Part shown: piece by piece, positions 43,445 through 51,335 of the stretch | How positions within the stretch are numbered: position 1 is the stretch's first letter | How the letters are laid out: every line of letters starts with the position of its first letter | Assembly (NCBI GenBank): GCA_021413825.1 | Contig: JAIOPQ010000096.1 | Location: 1-64,000 of the forward strand | Direction: 5' to 3' | Source: Spirochaetia bacterium | GTDB taxonomy: Bacteria; Spirochaetota; Leptospiria; Leptospirales; Leptonemataceae | DNA length: 64,000 nucleotides | Program-made: the position numbers and the translations under genes | The notes under the pieces: model-generated | What the model saw: the letters and a program-made list of their open reading frames with translations, nothing else | Told to the model about the DNA's origin: nothing | Databases searched by the model: none

Positions 43445-44266
43445 TTAATTTTCAGTTGGAGTTTCCGGTTCATCCTTCACTGAAAGCTTGCGACCTGTTA
43501 GGCGCTCGATGTCCAGGAGTTTTACGCGTTCGTTCATTTCACGAAGAATTCCTGCCGTGATTTCTTTCATGATATTGCCCATGACTTCCGTTTCCAATAC
43601 TTCGATTATGATTTTCCCAACATCATCGCCCAGACGTCCCACAAGGGCTCCCATGAGAGGCATGCGACTCAGTTCGCCAATAATCGATTTAGTTTGAATC
43701 GATTCATTTACAGCTTGGGACATCGCTACCTGGTGTTTCTGAAATGCAGCGCTTGCAAGTGTAACGTAGTCAAGACGGCTCATCACATCGTCCACGCGTT
43801 CAAGCGATCTGAGAAATACTGCATCAGAAATCGTATCTACAAAAATATCCCTGAATCTGAATGTGATTTCTTCTACTACTAGCTGGCTAACGTCACGGTC
43901 GCTGCGCAGTAATCTGAAGTAGGCGATTCCAATCTTGGCAACGCGCAGTAGCAGAAGATATCGGAACGGTTGCAGAGGAACGAGTCCGAGGATCTCATAC
44001 CAGTGGAGCTTTAAGTAGAGAAGTTTGTCTTGCTGCTTGCGGAGTCTAAGGAGTAGATCGAAGGCCCAGACAAAAATCAAGGAGAAGTCAAGGTAGCGAA
44101 CGTATTGCACTCCCTCTCGGGAAAACAGATCGCGATACGAGTCGCGAAAGAGCATTGCCATTATGTCAAGGGCCAGGAAGGTGAGTAAGAAATAGTCTAC
44201 CTTGCGAGCCGGTATGAGTTTGAACCAGTCACGCAGCCGACGGGTCCGCGTTTTCCTGGGTTCCAT
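43445..44266 (-). CDS. voltage-sensor-like membrane protein without pore
   Basis: About 273 residues. The N-terminal half resembles the S1-S4 voltage-sensor module of ion transporters: VDYFLLTFLALDIMAMLF (about 23-40), DFSLIFVWAFDLLLRLRKQ near 61-79, LHWYEILGLVPLQPFRYLLLLRVAKIG near 88-114 with spaced Arg/Lys, ending in FRLLRSDRD. No pore helix or selectivity filter follows; instead a long cytoplasmic amphipathic region (about 125-270) with predicted helices. ATG at 44266; GTG at 44269 directly precedes it. It starts immediately after the stop of the HpcH/HpaI-like gene. Role unknown. Confidence 0.6.
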   Translation of the reverse strand: MEPRKTRTRRLRDWFKLIPARKVDYFLLTFLALDIMAMLFRDSYRDLFSREGVQYVRYLDFSLIFVWAFDLLLRLRKQQDKLLYLKLHWYEILGLVPLQPFRYLLLLRVAKIGIAYFRLLRSDRDVSQLVVEEITFRFRDIFVDTISDAVFLRSLERVDDVMSRLDYVTLASAAFQKHQVAMSQAVNESIQTKSIIGELSRMPLMGALVGRLGDDVGKIIIEVLETEVMGNIMKEITAGILREMNERVKLLDIERLTGRKLSVKDEPETPTEN

Positions 44267-44269
44267 CAC

Positions 44270-45067
44270 TTAAATAGCAGCTGCAATGCGTGGAGCAAGA
44301 TCAGGAGTCATACGATCAAGCAAGATCTCGGCGCGCTTTTGGTGCGAAACCTGCCGCGGCCCTGAGAACATTCCAAGATACTGATATAGGTGCACTTCAA
44401 ACATTAAATGCTTTTCCAGTAACTCGACCGGCTCCGCGGCCAAAAGCGTGGCATCCATAACCATATGGCGCGTGTTTACTGTGTCCGGTTCTATTTCAGC
44501 AACAATTCGCTCAATGGATGAACTCTTGATGGCACCGCCAACTGAAGTCCGAAGGCCGTATTCCTTACAGCGCGCAATTATGTGACCGCAAAGACCAAAG
44601 ATGATTTCGTGTTCTGCTGAGACTCGAAGTGAGCCTGAAAGATCCGTGCGCGCAGCCGTTACTTGAACCAGTTCCTGTGCGACTTCCGAAGAGAGTATAT
44701 CCGACATTCGATTGAAAGCTGTGACGGTCTCAAGATTGATTCCTTTTTCAATTCTGCGGTAGGCAGCCGGGCTCAGCACGTCCTTCATGCTTTCTATAAA
44801 TTTTTCAAGTGCGTAGACCGACTCGATCATTGGTGCTATGATTCCATCGACGTCCAGTTCCGCCAGAGCACGCATGTCGTTACGGGCTTCTGCCCCACCG
44901 ATTTTAACATAGAGCGGAACAATTTCGCGGCAGAGTGCCCGGAGGATTCTAATCTCTTCAAAGGACATGTCCTCTACTTCCGTTCCAGTTTTCAAGGCCA
45001 CCAGGCCATGTTCGGTGAGCTCGTCGAGCTCCAGCTTTAAATCTTCAAAGAAGACACGGTTTTTCAT
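44270..45067 (-). CDS. HpcH/HpaI aldolase/citrate-lyase-like protein
   Basis: A 265-residue protein with the TIM-barrel pattern of the HpcH/HpaI aldolase and citrate-lyase-beta superfamily: LYVKIGGAEARNDMRALAELDVDGIIAPMIESVYALEKFIESM (in outline, about 52-95) gives the KIGG and PMIES strands that carry the substrate and metal-binding Arg/Glu positions; SLRVSAEHEIIFGLCG follows near 145. No neighbour fixes the substrate. The next gene (voltage-sensor-like) begins right at its stop codon. Confidence 0.65.
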   Translation of the reverse strand: MKNRVFFEDLKLELDELTEHGLVALKTGTEVEDMSFEEIRILRALCREIVPLYVKIGGAEARNDMRALAELDVDGIIAPMIESVYALEKFIESMKDVLSPAAYRRIEKGINLETVTAFNRMSDILSSEVAQELVQVTAARTDLSGSLRVSAEHEIIFGLCGHIIARCKEYGLRTSVGGAIKSSSIERIVAEIEPDTVNTRHMVMDATLLAAEPVELLEKHLMFEVHLYQYLGMFSGPRQVSHQKRAEILLDRMTPDLAPRIAAAI

Positions 45068-45171
45068 GGGGACCCCCTGTAAGTGTCGGCCCGGGATGGA
45101 TTTCGTTTAGAAGAAAGCAGGCGACGCGGCTTTTTTTATGGCGGAAAAATCCCGCGCCCGTAGACTGGGGT

Positions 45172-45942
45172 ATGTCCCTGGTAACAGCAGAAAATCGCGG
45201 AGAATATTCAATTCTCACCCTCAAACGTCCTGAAGCAAAGAATGCGCTCAATCGGGCATTTCTCAGTGAATTGCGTGAAACTGTGCAAGCGATCGCACTG
45301 GATCGTACGCAAAGAGTTTTGATCATAACAGGCGAAGGTTCAGCCTTCTGCGCGGGTGCAGACATTGCGGAAATGAAAGGCCTCACGGCAAACCAGGCAG
45401 AAGAATTCGCGCGAAACGGCCATGACACAATGAACGCGATTGCTGGTTCTGATTTGATATCAATTGCAGCTTTGAACGGACATGCTCTGGGTGGTGGTCT
45501 GGAACTGGCGTTGGCCTGCGATCTGCGAATTGCCTCGAACGCGGCTAAGCTTGGTCTGCCAGAAGTTGGCCTGGGGCTGCTGCCAGGATTTGGTGGAACG
45601 CAGCGTCTTTCGCGGCTTGTCGGTCGCGCGCGAGCCCTTGAGCTTGTTTGTTCAGGCGAGCTCATGTCCGCAGACCAGGCAGCCGGATATGGCCTGGTGC
45701 AAAGGGTAACTGCTCCGGAATCGGTTCTCGCCGACGCAATAGCTATGGCAGAAAAGTTCATCAAGGGGCGAGCGCCGGGTGCACAGAAAACAGCACGCTG
45801 GCTTGTTATCAGTGGAATGGAATTGCCTCTCAGTGCTGGGATCGAACGCGAAATCAATGCGTTTGCGGAGCTATTTAATACGCGGGAACCGGCAGAAGGC
45901 CTTAGCGCGTTTCTTGAGAAGCGTCCGCCAAATTTTACTTAG
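45172..45942 (+). CDS. enoyl-CoA hydratase/isomerase family protein
   Basis: A 256-residue crotonase-fold enzyme, probably hydrating 2-enoyl-CoA in fatty acid oxidation. SILTLKRPEAKNALNRAFLSEL (about 14-35), GEGSAFCAGADIAEMKG (about 57-73, oxyanion-hole Ala and Gly), ALNGHALGGGLELALACDLRIAS (about 101-123) and LGLPEVGLGLLPGFGGTQRLSRLVG (about 128-152, with Glu in PEVGLG and the Gly/Thr turn) are all present. Normal length. Divergent from the HpcH-like gene. A large open frame on the opposite strand here is a shadow. Confidence 0.92.
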   Translation: MSLVTAENRGEYSILTLKRPEAKNALNRAFLSELRETVQAIALDRTQRVLIITGEGSAFCAGADIAEMKGLTANQAEEFARNGHDTMNAIAGSDLISIAALNGHALGGGLELALACDLRIASNAAKLGLPEVGLGLLPGFGGTQRLSRLVGRARALELVCSGELMSADQAAGYGLVQRVTAPESVLADAIAMAEKFIKGRAPGAQKTARWLVISGMELPLSAGIEREINAFAELFNTREPAEGLSAFLEKRPPNFT

Positions 45943-45951
45943 TTTTAACGC

Positions 45952-45972
45952 GTACTTTTTTTTCTAAAGTAC
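45952..45972 (+). terminator. AT-rich hairpin between enoyl-CoA hydratase and bactofilin genes
   Basis: Perfect 7-bp stem GTACTTT / AAAGTAC with a T-rich loop (TTTTTCT), ten bases after the upstream stop codon. The T-run lies within the loop rather than after the stem, so it is a weak candidate for a terminator or a leader element. Confidence 0.35.
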
Positions 45973-46030
45973 TTGAAGACCTCTTCGCGGTGGGCATTCT
46001 TGAGATTCTGACCTCAAACAGGAGTTTTGT

Positions 46031-46360
46031 ATGCATGATCATAGAACAGTAATTAGCCATTCCATGGCCGTGTCGGGAGACATAACTGTTGATACGCACT
46101 TAATCGTAGAAGGCGCAATTACCGCCGGTAAAATCGACACCAAGAATCACACCGTAATCATTGGTCAGTACAGCGCTGTTCAGGCAGACGTGCATGGCTC
46201 ACAGATTCTTGTGCTGGGTCAGATCAACGGCAATATCTACGCTTCTGAAAAAATCGACGTGCGATCTACCGCCGTTATCAATGGCGATCTCAATGCCCCG
46301 CTGATCAAGCTGGAAGAAAAATCCCGCCTGAACGGTCGTCTCAACTACACCGGCGCGTAA
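46031..46360 (+). CDS. bactofilin
   Basis: A 109-residue DUF583 protein forming a small right-handed beta-helix that polymerises into filaments used in cell shape and polar assembly. The repeats are visible: SMAVSGDITVDTHLIVEGAI, VIIGQYSAVQADVHGSQILVLGQINGNIYASEKIDVRSTAVINGDL in outline, then RLNGRLNYTGA. Typical short form with brief polar ends. AGGAG is well spaced before the ATG. A strong terminator follows at 46392, so it is probably a single-gene unit. Confidence 0.92.
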   Translation: MHDHRTVISHSMAVSGDITVDTHLIVEGAITAGKIDTKNHTVIIGQYSAVQADVHGSQILVLGQINGNIYASEKIDVRSTAVINGDLNAPLIKLEEKSRLNGRLNYTGA

Positions 46361-46391
46361 GCAACCTTACCCGTAACTCAATTCGATTTGG

Positions 46392-46421
46392 AAATGCGCG
46401 GAGAAATACCGCGCATTTTTT
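46392..46421 (+). terminator. rho-independent terminator of bactofilin gene
   Basis: Ten-base stem AAATGCGCGG / CCGCGCATTT with loop AGAAATA and a following T-run, 31 bases after the bactofilin stop. The remaining 200 bases to 46625 show no convincing gene; a Gly-rich frame there is not protein-like. Confidence 0.88.
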
Positions 46422-46625
46422 GTTTGAGAATCATTCGCGGGCAGATCTCCCCACCCCCTTGTGGGAGGTTTGGCGGAGGGAGCCGAGGAGCGTGCGAAAC
46501 GAGGTGCCAGCCTATGTTTCTATTTGGGAAAAGTCAAGAAGAAGGGGCTGCAGACATATTTCGCGATAACATCAGGTCGGGTATGTTATGCGCCATGCTG
46601 GGCGAGAAAATCCACAATTCGCACA

Positions 46626-48572
46626 TCAATCCTTGTCATCACCATATAGGCGATCGATTTCCTTTGCATATAGATCAAACACAACGTTGCGTTTGATTTT
46701 CATGGTCTCAGTCATCTCTTTGCCTTTCTCGAATTCTTTGTGCATCACATGAAAGCCCGTGACTTTCTCAAATGCTTTAAATCCAGTTACCCCTGAGACC
46801 TGTGTCTTAATAATCTCCTGAAAGAACTTGCGGGTTTCTTTATGCGAATTCCATTGCGCGTAATCTGCAGGCGCATCGATTCCAAGTTGTTTAAACTCTT
46901 CTTTGCAACGCTCATAGTTTGGAACGATTAGAGTGCCCAGAGTTTTGCGATCCTGACCAACTACAACGCATTGTGATACAAATGGACTCTCAAGTAGCTT
47001 CATTTCGATTGGCCCCGGTTCGACGTTTTCACCGCCAGCCAGAACAATTGTATCTTTGGCTCTACCGGCGAACTTGATTTCACCCGCAGTAGTCCAGACG
47101 AATATGTCGCCCGAGTTTAACCATCCATCGCGCATGATCTCCGCTGTCTTATCGTCTGCTTTGTAATAGCCGCGCATGATATGCGGGCCTTTGTGCCAGC
47201 ATACGCCTTTGACGCCGGGTCGTGTGATAACCTTGCCTGCATCATCGCGCAGCTGAATCTGACCGCCAGGAATTGGTTTGCCAACGCAGCCACGGCGCGG
47301 AAATGGCAGCGAAGAAATCGCAGCGACGCCAGTAGTCTCAGTCATTCCATACCCATCCAGAATGGGGATTCCAACTGCTCTGAAGAAAATTGCAACATGC
47401 TCCGGAAGGGCACCCGCACCTGACACTGCGAATTTCAACCTGCCGCCAAAAATTGATCTAACCTTTCCCAGGATCAGGCGGGCCGGAATATTTAGAATTG
47501 CGAACACGGGAAACATTGCCATTGCAATCGCTTTCCTTGTGTAAATCGAGACATTGTCCTCGTCTTCGGTTTCCGCAAAGCGGTCGAGTAGCGTATCGAT
47601 AATGTCTGTGTACGTTTGCGCTGCGCTCAACGCGAAGTTGAAGAGGTTCTGAGTCTTTTCCGGTTGCTTGCGGACGTTATCCATTACGCGGCGATGCAAT
47701 TGTTCCCAGACTCTAGGAACAGAAACGAGGGCTGTAGGTTTAATGGCTCCCATGTCATTCGCCAGAGTAATAATGCCAGAGTTTGCCATACTTGAACCGC
47801 ATGCGATGAGCGTGGTTTCAAGTAGCCTTTCTGCAATATGCCAGGGCGGCAGAAAAACAACGGTCCGATCACTGTCTGTCAGCGGGAGAATTTGCTGCAT
47901 CTGGTTGACTTCCCAGCAGAAACTTCTGTGTTCGAGCATTACACCCTTGGGAGCGCCAGTAGTTCCGCTCGTGTAAATGATCGTGGCTACTGCATGTGGA
48001 CGAATTTCTTCTCCCCGTTTCTTTAGAAAGCCTTCACCGAGTTTTGCCAGGTACTCCTCGCCTTCTCCCAGCGCGTCGATTAGAAAATGAAGTTGTGTCT
48101 TACCAAGCTTGGCCTGGAGGGCTGGAAGATTTTTATAACGCTCTGGTCCTTCGATTGAAAGGATGTGCTTGAGGTGCGGCAATTCGGGAAGCAGGTCAGT
48201 GACCGTTTTGAGCATCTTCTCGTGTTCGACGACAAGCACCGGACACTCTGTGTGATTCAGAATGTATTTAATATCCTGCTGTGTGGCATCGCATCCGCGT
48301 GGGACATCAATGCACCCAATTGTTGTAATTCCAAGGCTGATCAAATTCCATTCGTAGCGATTATCGCAGAGTAACCCGATTGGTGTGCCCGGTTCACAAA
48401 GTAGCTTGTTCACCAGGTAGGCTGAGAATCGCTTCATGTCCGCACGCCAGTTAAAGTAAGAAACCGCTGCGAATGTTTCAGCGCGTGGGTCCGTTTTGAC
48501 CCAGTAGCAGGGGCGTTCAGCGTAGGTGGCTACTGTATCACGGACTAGAGCGTAGAGCGATTCCTTTTCCAT
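46626..48572 (-). CDS. long-chain acyl-CoA synthetase (AMP-binding)
   Basis: About 648 residues. ATP-dependent ligase forming acyl-AMP then acyl-CoA. The P-loop-like AMP-binding motif TIIYTSGTTGAPKGVMLEHRS (in part; about 200-220), GYGMTETTGVAAIS near 400, and the hinge and C-terminal SGDIFVWTTAGEIKFAGRAKDTIVLAGGENVEP region near 515-545 with the catalytic Lys further on identify it. A signature WFL..LPPWH-type sequence (FLPPWHIAERLLE) is also present. I use ATG at 48572; a TTG at 48608 would add 12 residues. Supplies acyl-CoA for the dehydrogenase and hydratases in the window. Confidence 0.92.
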   Translation of the reverse strand: MEKESLYALVRDTVATYAERPCYWVKTDPRAETFAAVSYFNWRADMKRFSAYLVNKLLCEPGTPIGLLCDNRYEWNLISLGITTIGCIDVPRGCDATQQDIKYILNHTECPVLVVEHEKMLKTVTDLLPELPHLKHILSIEGPERYKNLPALQAKLGKTQLHFLIDALGEGEEYLAKLGEGFLKKRGEEIRPHAVATIIYTSGTTGAPKGVMLEHRSFCWEVNQMQQILPLTDSDRTVVFLPPWHIAERLLETTLIACGSSMANSGIITLANDMGAIKPTALVSVPRVWEQLHRRVMDNVRKQPEKTQNLFNFALSAAQTYTDIIDTLLDRFAETEDEDNVSIYTRKAIAMAMFPVFAILNIPARLILGKVRSIFGGRLKFAVSGAGALPEHVAIFFRAVGIPILDGYGMTETTGVAAISSLPFPRRGCVGKPIPGGQIQLRDDAGKVITRPGVKGVCWHKGPHIMRGYYKADDKTAEIMRDGWLNSGDIFVWTTAGEIKFAGRAKDTIVLAGGENVEPGPIEMKLLESPFVSQCVVVGQDRKTLGTLIVPNYERCKEEFKQLGIDAPADYAQWNSHKETRKFFQEIIKTQVSGVTGFKAFEKVTGFHVMHKEFEKGKEMTETMKIKRNVVFDLYAKEIDRLYGDDKD

Positions 48573-48678
48573 CTGTGGGAAAACTGCGGGAATCGAGCGG
48601 CCGGTCAAGGAAAATCGGGCGCCTATCCAGTTTCGGAAAACCGATTGTGTCTGACCAGGTGCATTGTTCCATCGGCGT

Positions 48679-50139
48679 ATGCCTCCTGCGCTACGCTGGT
48701 TTCTTCGATCTTTGGTTTTGATGATCTCACTTCAAATGGCCTGGTGTCAGATACCGCGGACCCAGCGCCCTAATGAAGTTTTTCTGCGCGAACATTTCCT
48801 TGTGAAATTAAAAGGAGCCAGGATTGGGACGTATTCGCGCACGGTCAAACGGTTGAATTCGGGTATGATAGAGACAAACGTATCGTTTGAGATTTCGGTG
48901 CGACGCTTTGATCAAGCCCTGAGCATCACGCGGAGTTTGAACATTCAGGAAGATGAAGCCGGACAAATTGAATCGTTTGAGTTGAGGCTAAATCAATCCG
49001 CAGCACCTACTGTAATCCAGGGGAAGCGAAGTCTCGGGCGTTTCTTTACAACTATGATGGGTGCCGGTCCTGTGCAAAAGTCGAGTCGGTCCATCCCTTC
49101 AGAATTGATTGGTCCCTGGAAGACTGAATTAAAGCAGCGCAGTCTTGGTTTCGCAGAGGGGACGCAATATCGCATAACGGTTCTTTCGCCAACAAGCCTT
49201 GATGATCTATATGAAACCTATGAGATCAAGATGGACAGCAGGCGCAAATGGCACTCAGGTGAGCATGAAATCGATGTGGCTGTTATGCGCGCCAATACCA
49301 TTCCACCGGGTACGGAAGAACTTAATCTGGTCGATTCGAATGGCAGTATTGTCTACCAGGAATCTGCGGGCTATACTATGGAGCGGACGGACGAAACTAC
49401 GGCCCGGGCAGAATACGATTCCTCTGAAGTCATTGATCTGCTTCTGGTTAGACCGGAGGGGATTCTAAAGAATCCACGCAGCAGGTTCAAAGCAGAGTTT
49501 TCGGTAACATCCGAACAGGGCCCGCCGCGGATTGAAAGTTCGCCATATCAAAACACTCGGGTAGAGGGTCAGACATTGTATCTCAAGATCGATGTTCCAG
49601 AGGTGGGCGGTAGAATCGTTTCACAACCCGGTGATCGATTTCTCCTACCTGATCCTTATATTACTTCGGAAGATCCCGCAATCATCAAGCTCGCGCGTTC
49701 CGTTGTGGGAACAGAAAAGGATCCATGGAAAAAGGTTGAGATTCTGAACAATTGGGTTTTCACTAATATTAAGAAGAAGAATTACACTCTTGGCTATGCA
49801 AGTGCTTCGGAGGTTGTGCGCGATTTAGAAGGAGATTGCACGGAGCATAGTGTTTTGTTTGCAGCACTTGCTCGCGCCCTAGGAATTCCAACACGCGTAG
49901 TGATGGGTCTGGTGTACATAGAAGCTGCAAACGGTCCGGTTATGATTTTTCACCAATGGGCGGAAGTTCGTTTTGACACCTGGATTCCGGTCGATCCAAC
50001 GTTTGGCCTAACTCGCGCTGACGCCGGAAGAATCGTAATTGCTCCCATGAGCAATGCGTCACAGGCAGAAATGAAACGCGCTGAGCGGGCCATCATCGAA
50101 TGGTGTAGCGGTGTGCGAGTTAAAGTTATTTCTGAATAA
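48679..50139 (+). CDS. transglutaminase-like cysteine protein, exported
   Basis: A protein of about 486 residues with a signal peptide or anchor (MPPALRWFLRSLVLMISLQM). The C-terminal domain is a transglutaminase-like papain fold with Cys387 in EGDCTEHSVLFAALARALGIPTRVVMG, His425 in FHQWAEV and Asp439 in PVDPTFG, a complete Cys-His-Asp triad. Upstream residues (about 30-350) are beta-rich with no recognised family. Likely a periplasmic protease or amidase; substrate unknown. Its last 14 bases overlap the convergent mnmA end. Confidence 0.8.
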   Translation: MPPALRWFLRSLVLMISLQMAWCQIPRTQRPNEVFLREHFLVKLKGARIGTYSRTVKRLNSGMIETNVSFEISVRRFDQALSITRSLNIQEDEAGQIESFELRLNQSAAPTVIQGKRSLGRFFTTMMGAGPVQKSSRSIPSELIGPWKTELKQRSLGFAEGTQYRITVLSPTSLDDLYETYEIKMDSRRKWHSGEHEIDVAVMRANTIPPGTEELNLVDSNGSIVYQESAGYTMERTDETTARAEYDSSEVIDLLLVRPEGILKNPRSRFKAEFSVTSEQGPPRIESSPYQNTRVEGQTLYLKIDVPEVGGRIVSQPGDRFLLPDPYITSEDPAIIKLARSVVGTEKDPWKKVEILNNWVFTNIKKKNYTLGYASASEVVRDLEGDCTEHSVLFAALARALGIPTRVVMGLVYIEAANGPVMIFHQWAEVRFDTWIPVDPTFGLTRADAGRIVIAPMSNASQAEMKRAERAIIEWCSGVRVKVISE

Positions 50140-51268
50140 ACCCGCCGCCGAGCACTACGTCCTCTGGCAGGGCAGGATCATCGTTTTTCGCAAAGAAAAC
50201 AGCACTCTGGCCCGGAGTTACGGCTCCAGCATCTTCTCCGAGTTTAACTTCCAGAACGGTTCCCGTAGGAACTCCATTCCAGGCGATTTCTTCTGAAATG
50301 GACGCACGACGAATTGTACAGGGGACAGGGGTTGCGCGATAGCGTATTTGCACCCTGCATTCAACGGATCGATCCTGATCCAGAGCCGCGGGATTGAGAG
50401 CTTGAAAGGATGTTTGTTCTACAAAGAATTCGCGTGGATTAGCCTGATCTGTTGAGACAATTACATCACCGTTATCTTCAATGCGAACCACATAGAGTGG
50501 CTGGCTCCAGGAAATTCCAAGGCCCTTACGTTGACCAACTGTGAACTGTTCTTTGCCTGTGTGTTTGCCAAGGATTCTACCATCCGTATCACGGAAAAAT
50601 CCCGGCTGAAACTCCAGACCCTGTCGGCGTAGAAAACTGCGGTAATCATTCTCCGGAACAAAGCAAATCTCCTGCGATTCCTCTTTGTCAGCAACCACCA
50701 TGTTGTGCTTTCGCGCGATTTCTCGAACCTGATGCTTTTCCATGTCGCCTAACGGGAATATGGTCCGCGAGATGGATTCCTGGGAAAGACCGTACAGATA
50801 GTACGCCTGGTTCTTTTTGGAATCCCTGCCTCCCCGAATCGCCATGCGATCGCCTGAATGAATGCGAGCATAGTGGCCCGTTGCAATTCGATCGATTCCA
50901 AGGGCGCGCGCTTTGTCAAATAGCACGCCAAACTTGACGAATGTATTGCATTCAACGCATGGGTTTGGTGTCCGCCCCGTTGAGTAGTCCAGGACAAATC
51001 GATCCATTACCTTTTCTTTGAAGGCCTTCTCAATTCTGACCACGTAGAATGGAATATTTAATTGCAGGCCGGTATCGCGGGCATCCTGGATATCCTTCGG
51101 GCTGCAGCACGATTTTTTCTTGGGATCGCATGCTGCGGCCTCATAGTCCCAGGTGCGCAAATTCACACCCACGACGTCGTAGCCCTGGTCCATCAAGATG
51201 AGGGCACTGACGGCGCTGTCTACTCCGCCAGACATGGCAACCAGGACTTTTTCTTTCTTTGCTTGCAC
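50126..51268 (-). CDS. mnmA: tRNA-specific 2-thiouridylase MnmA
   Basis: A 380-residue enzyme that adds sulfur at U34 of tRNA-Lys, Glu and Gln. The PP-loop motif AMSGGVDSAVSALIL (about 11-25), the catalytic Cys in PNPCVECNTFVKFG (about 97-110) and the second Cys in EICFVPENDYRSFLR (about 197-211) are intact, as is GKHTGKEQFTVGQRKGLGIS near 228-247. An extra Cys-rich stretch CDPKKKSCCSPKDIQDAR (about 42-59) marks the form found in several non-enteric lineages. Convergent with the transglutaminase gene; divergent from the FlgD-Ig/OmpA gene. Confidence 0.94.
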   Translation of the reverse strand: MQAKKEKVLVAMSGGVDSAVSALILMDQGYDVVGVNLRTWDYEAAACDPKKKSCCSPKDIQDARDTGLQLNIPFYVVRIEKAFKEKVMDRFVLDYSTGRTPNPCVECNTFVKFGVLFDKARALGIDRIATGHYARIHSGDRMAIRGGRDSKKNQAYYLYGLSQESISRTIFPLGDMEKHQVREIARKHNMVVADKEESQEICFVPENDYRSFLRRQGLEFQPGFFRDTDGRILGKHTGKEQFTVGQRKGLGISWSQPLYVVRIEDNGDVIVSTDQANPREFFVEQTSFQALNPAALDQDRSVECRVQIRYRATPVPCTIRRASISEEIAWNGVPTGTVLEVKLGEDAGAVTPGQSAVFFAKNDDPALPEDVVLGGGFIQK

Positions 51269-51335
51269 GCTGAGCCGACCGTCTGTTTACCACTTTACAA
51301 AATGGCGGCCCTCCCGGCACTTCCTAATTCTCACA

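Noticed and set aside
45045-45857. 270-residue open frame on the minus strand
   Set aside because: It is the antisense shadow of the enoyl-CoA hydratase gene at 45172; composition is Ser/Arg/Pro-rich and no motif is present.
46461-46649. 62-residue frame downstream of the bactofilin terminator
   Set aside because: Gly/Arg-rich with no recognisable domain; it runs into the end of the acyl-CoA ligase gene.
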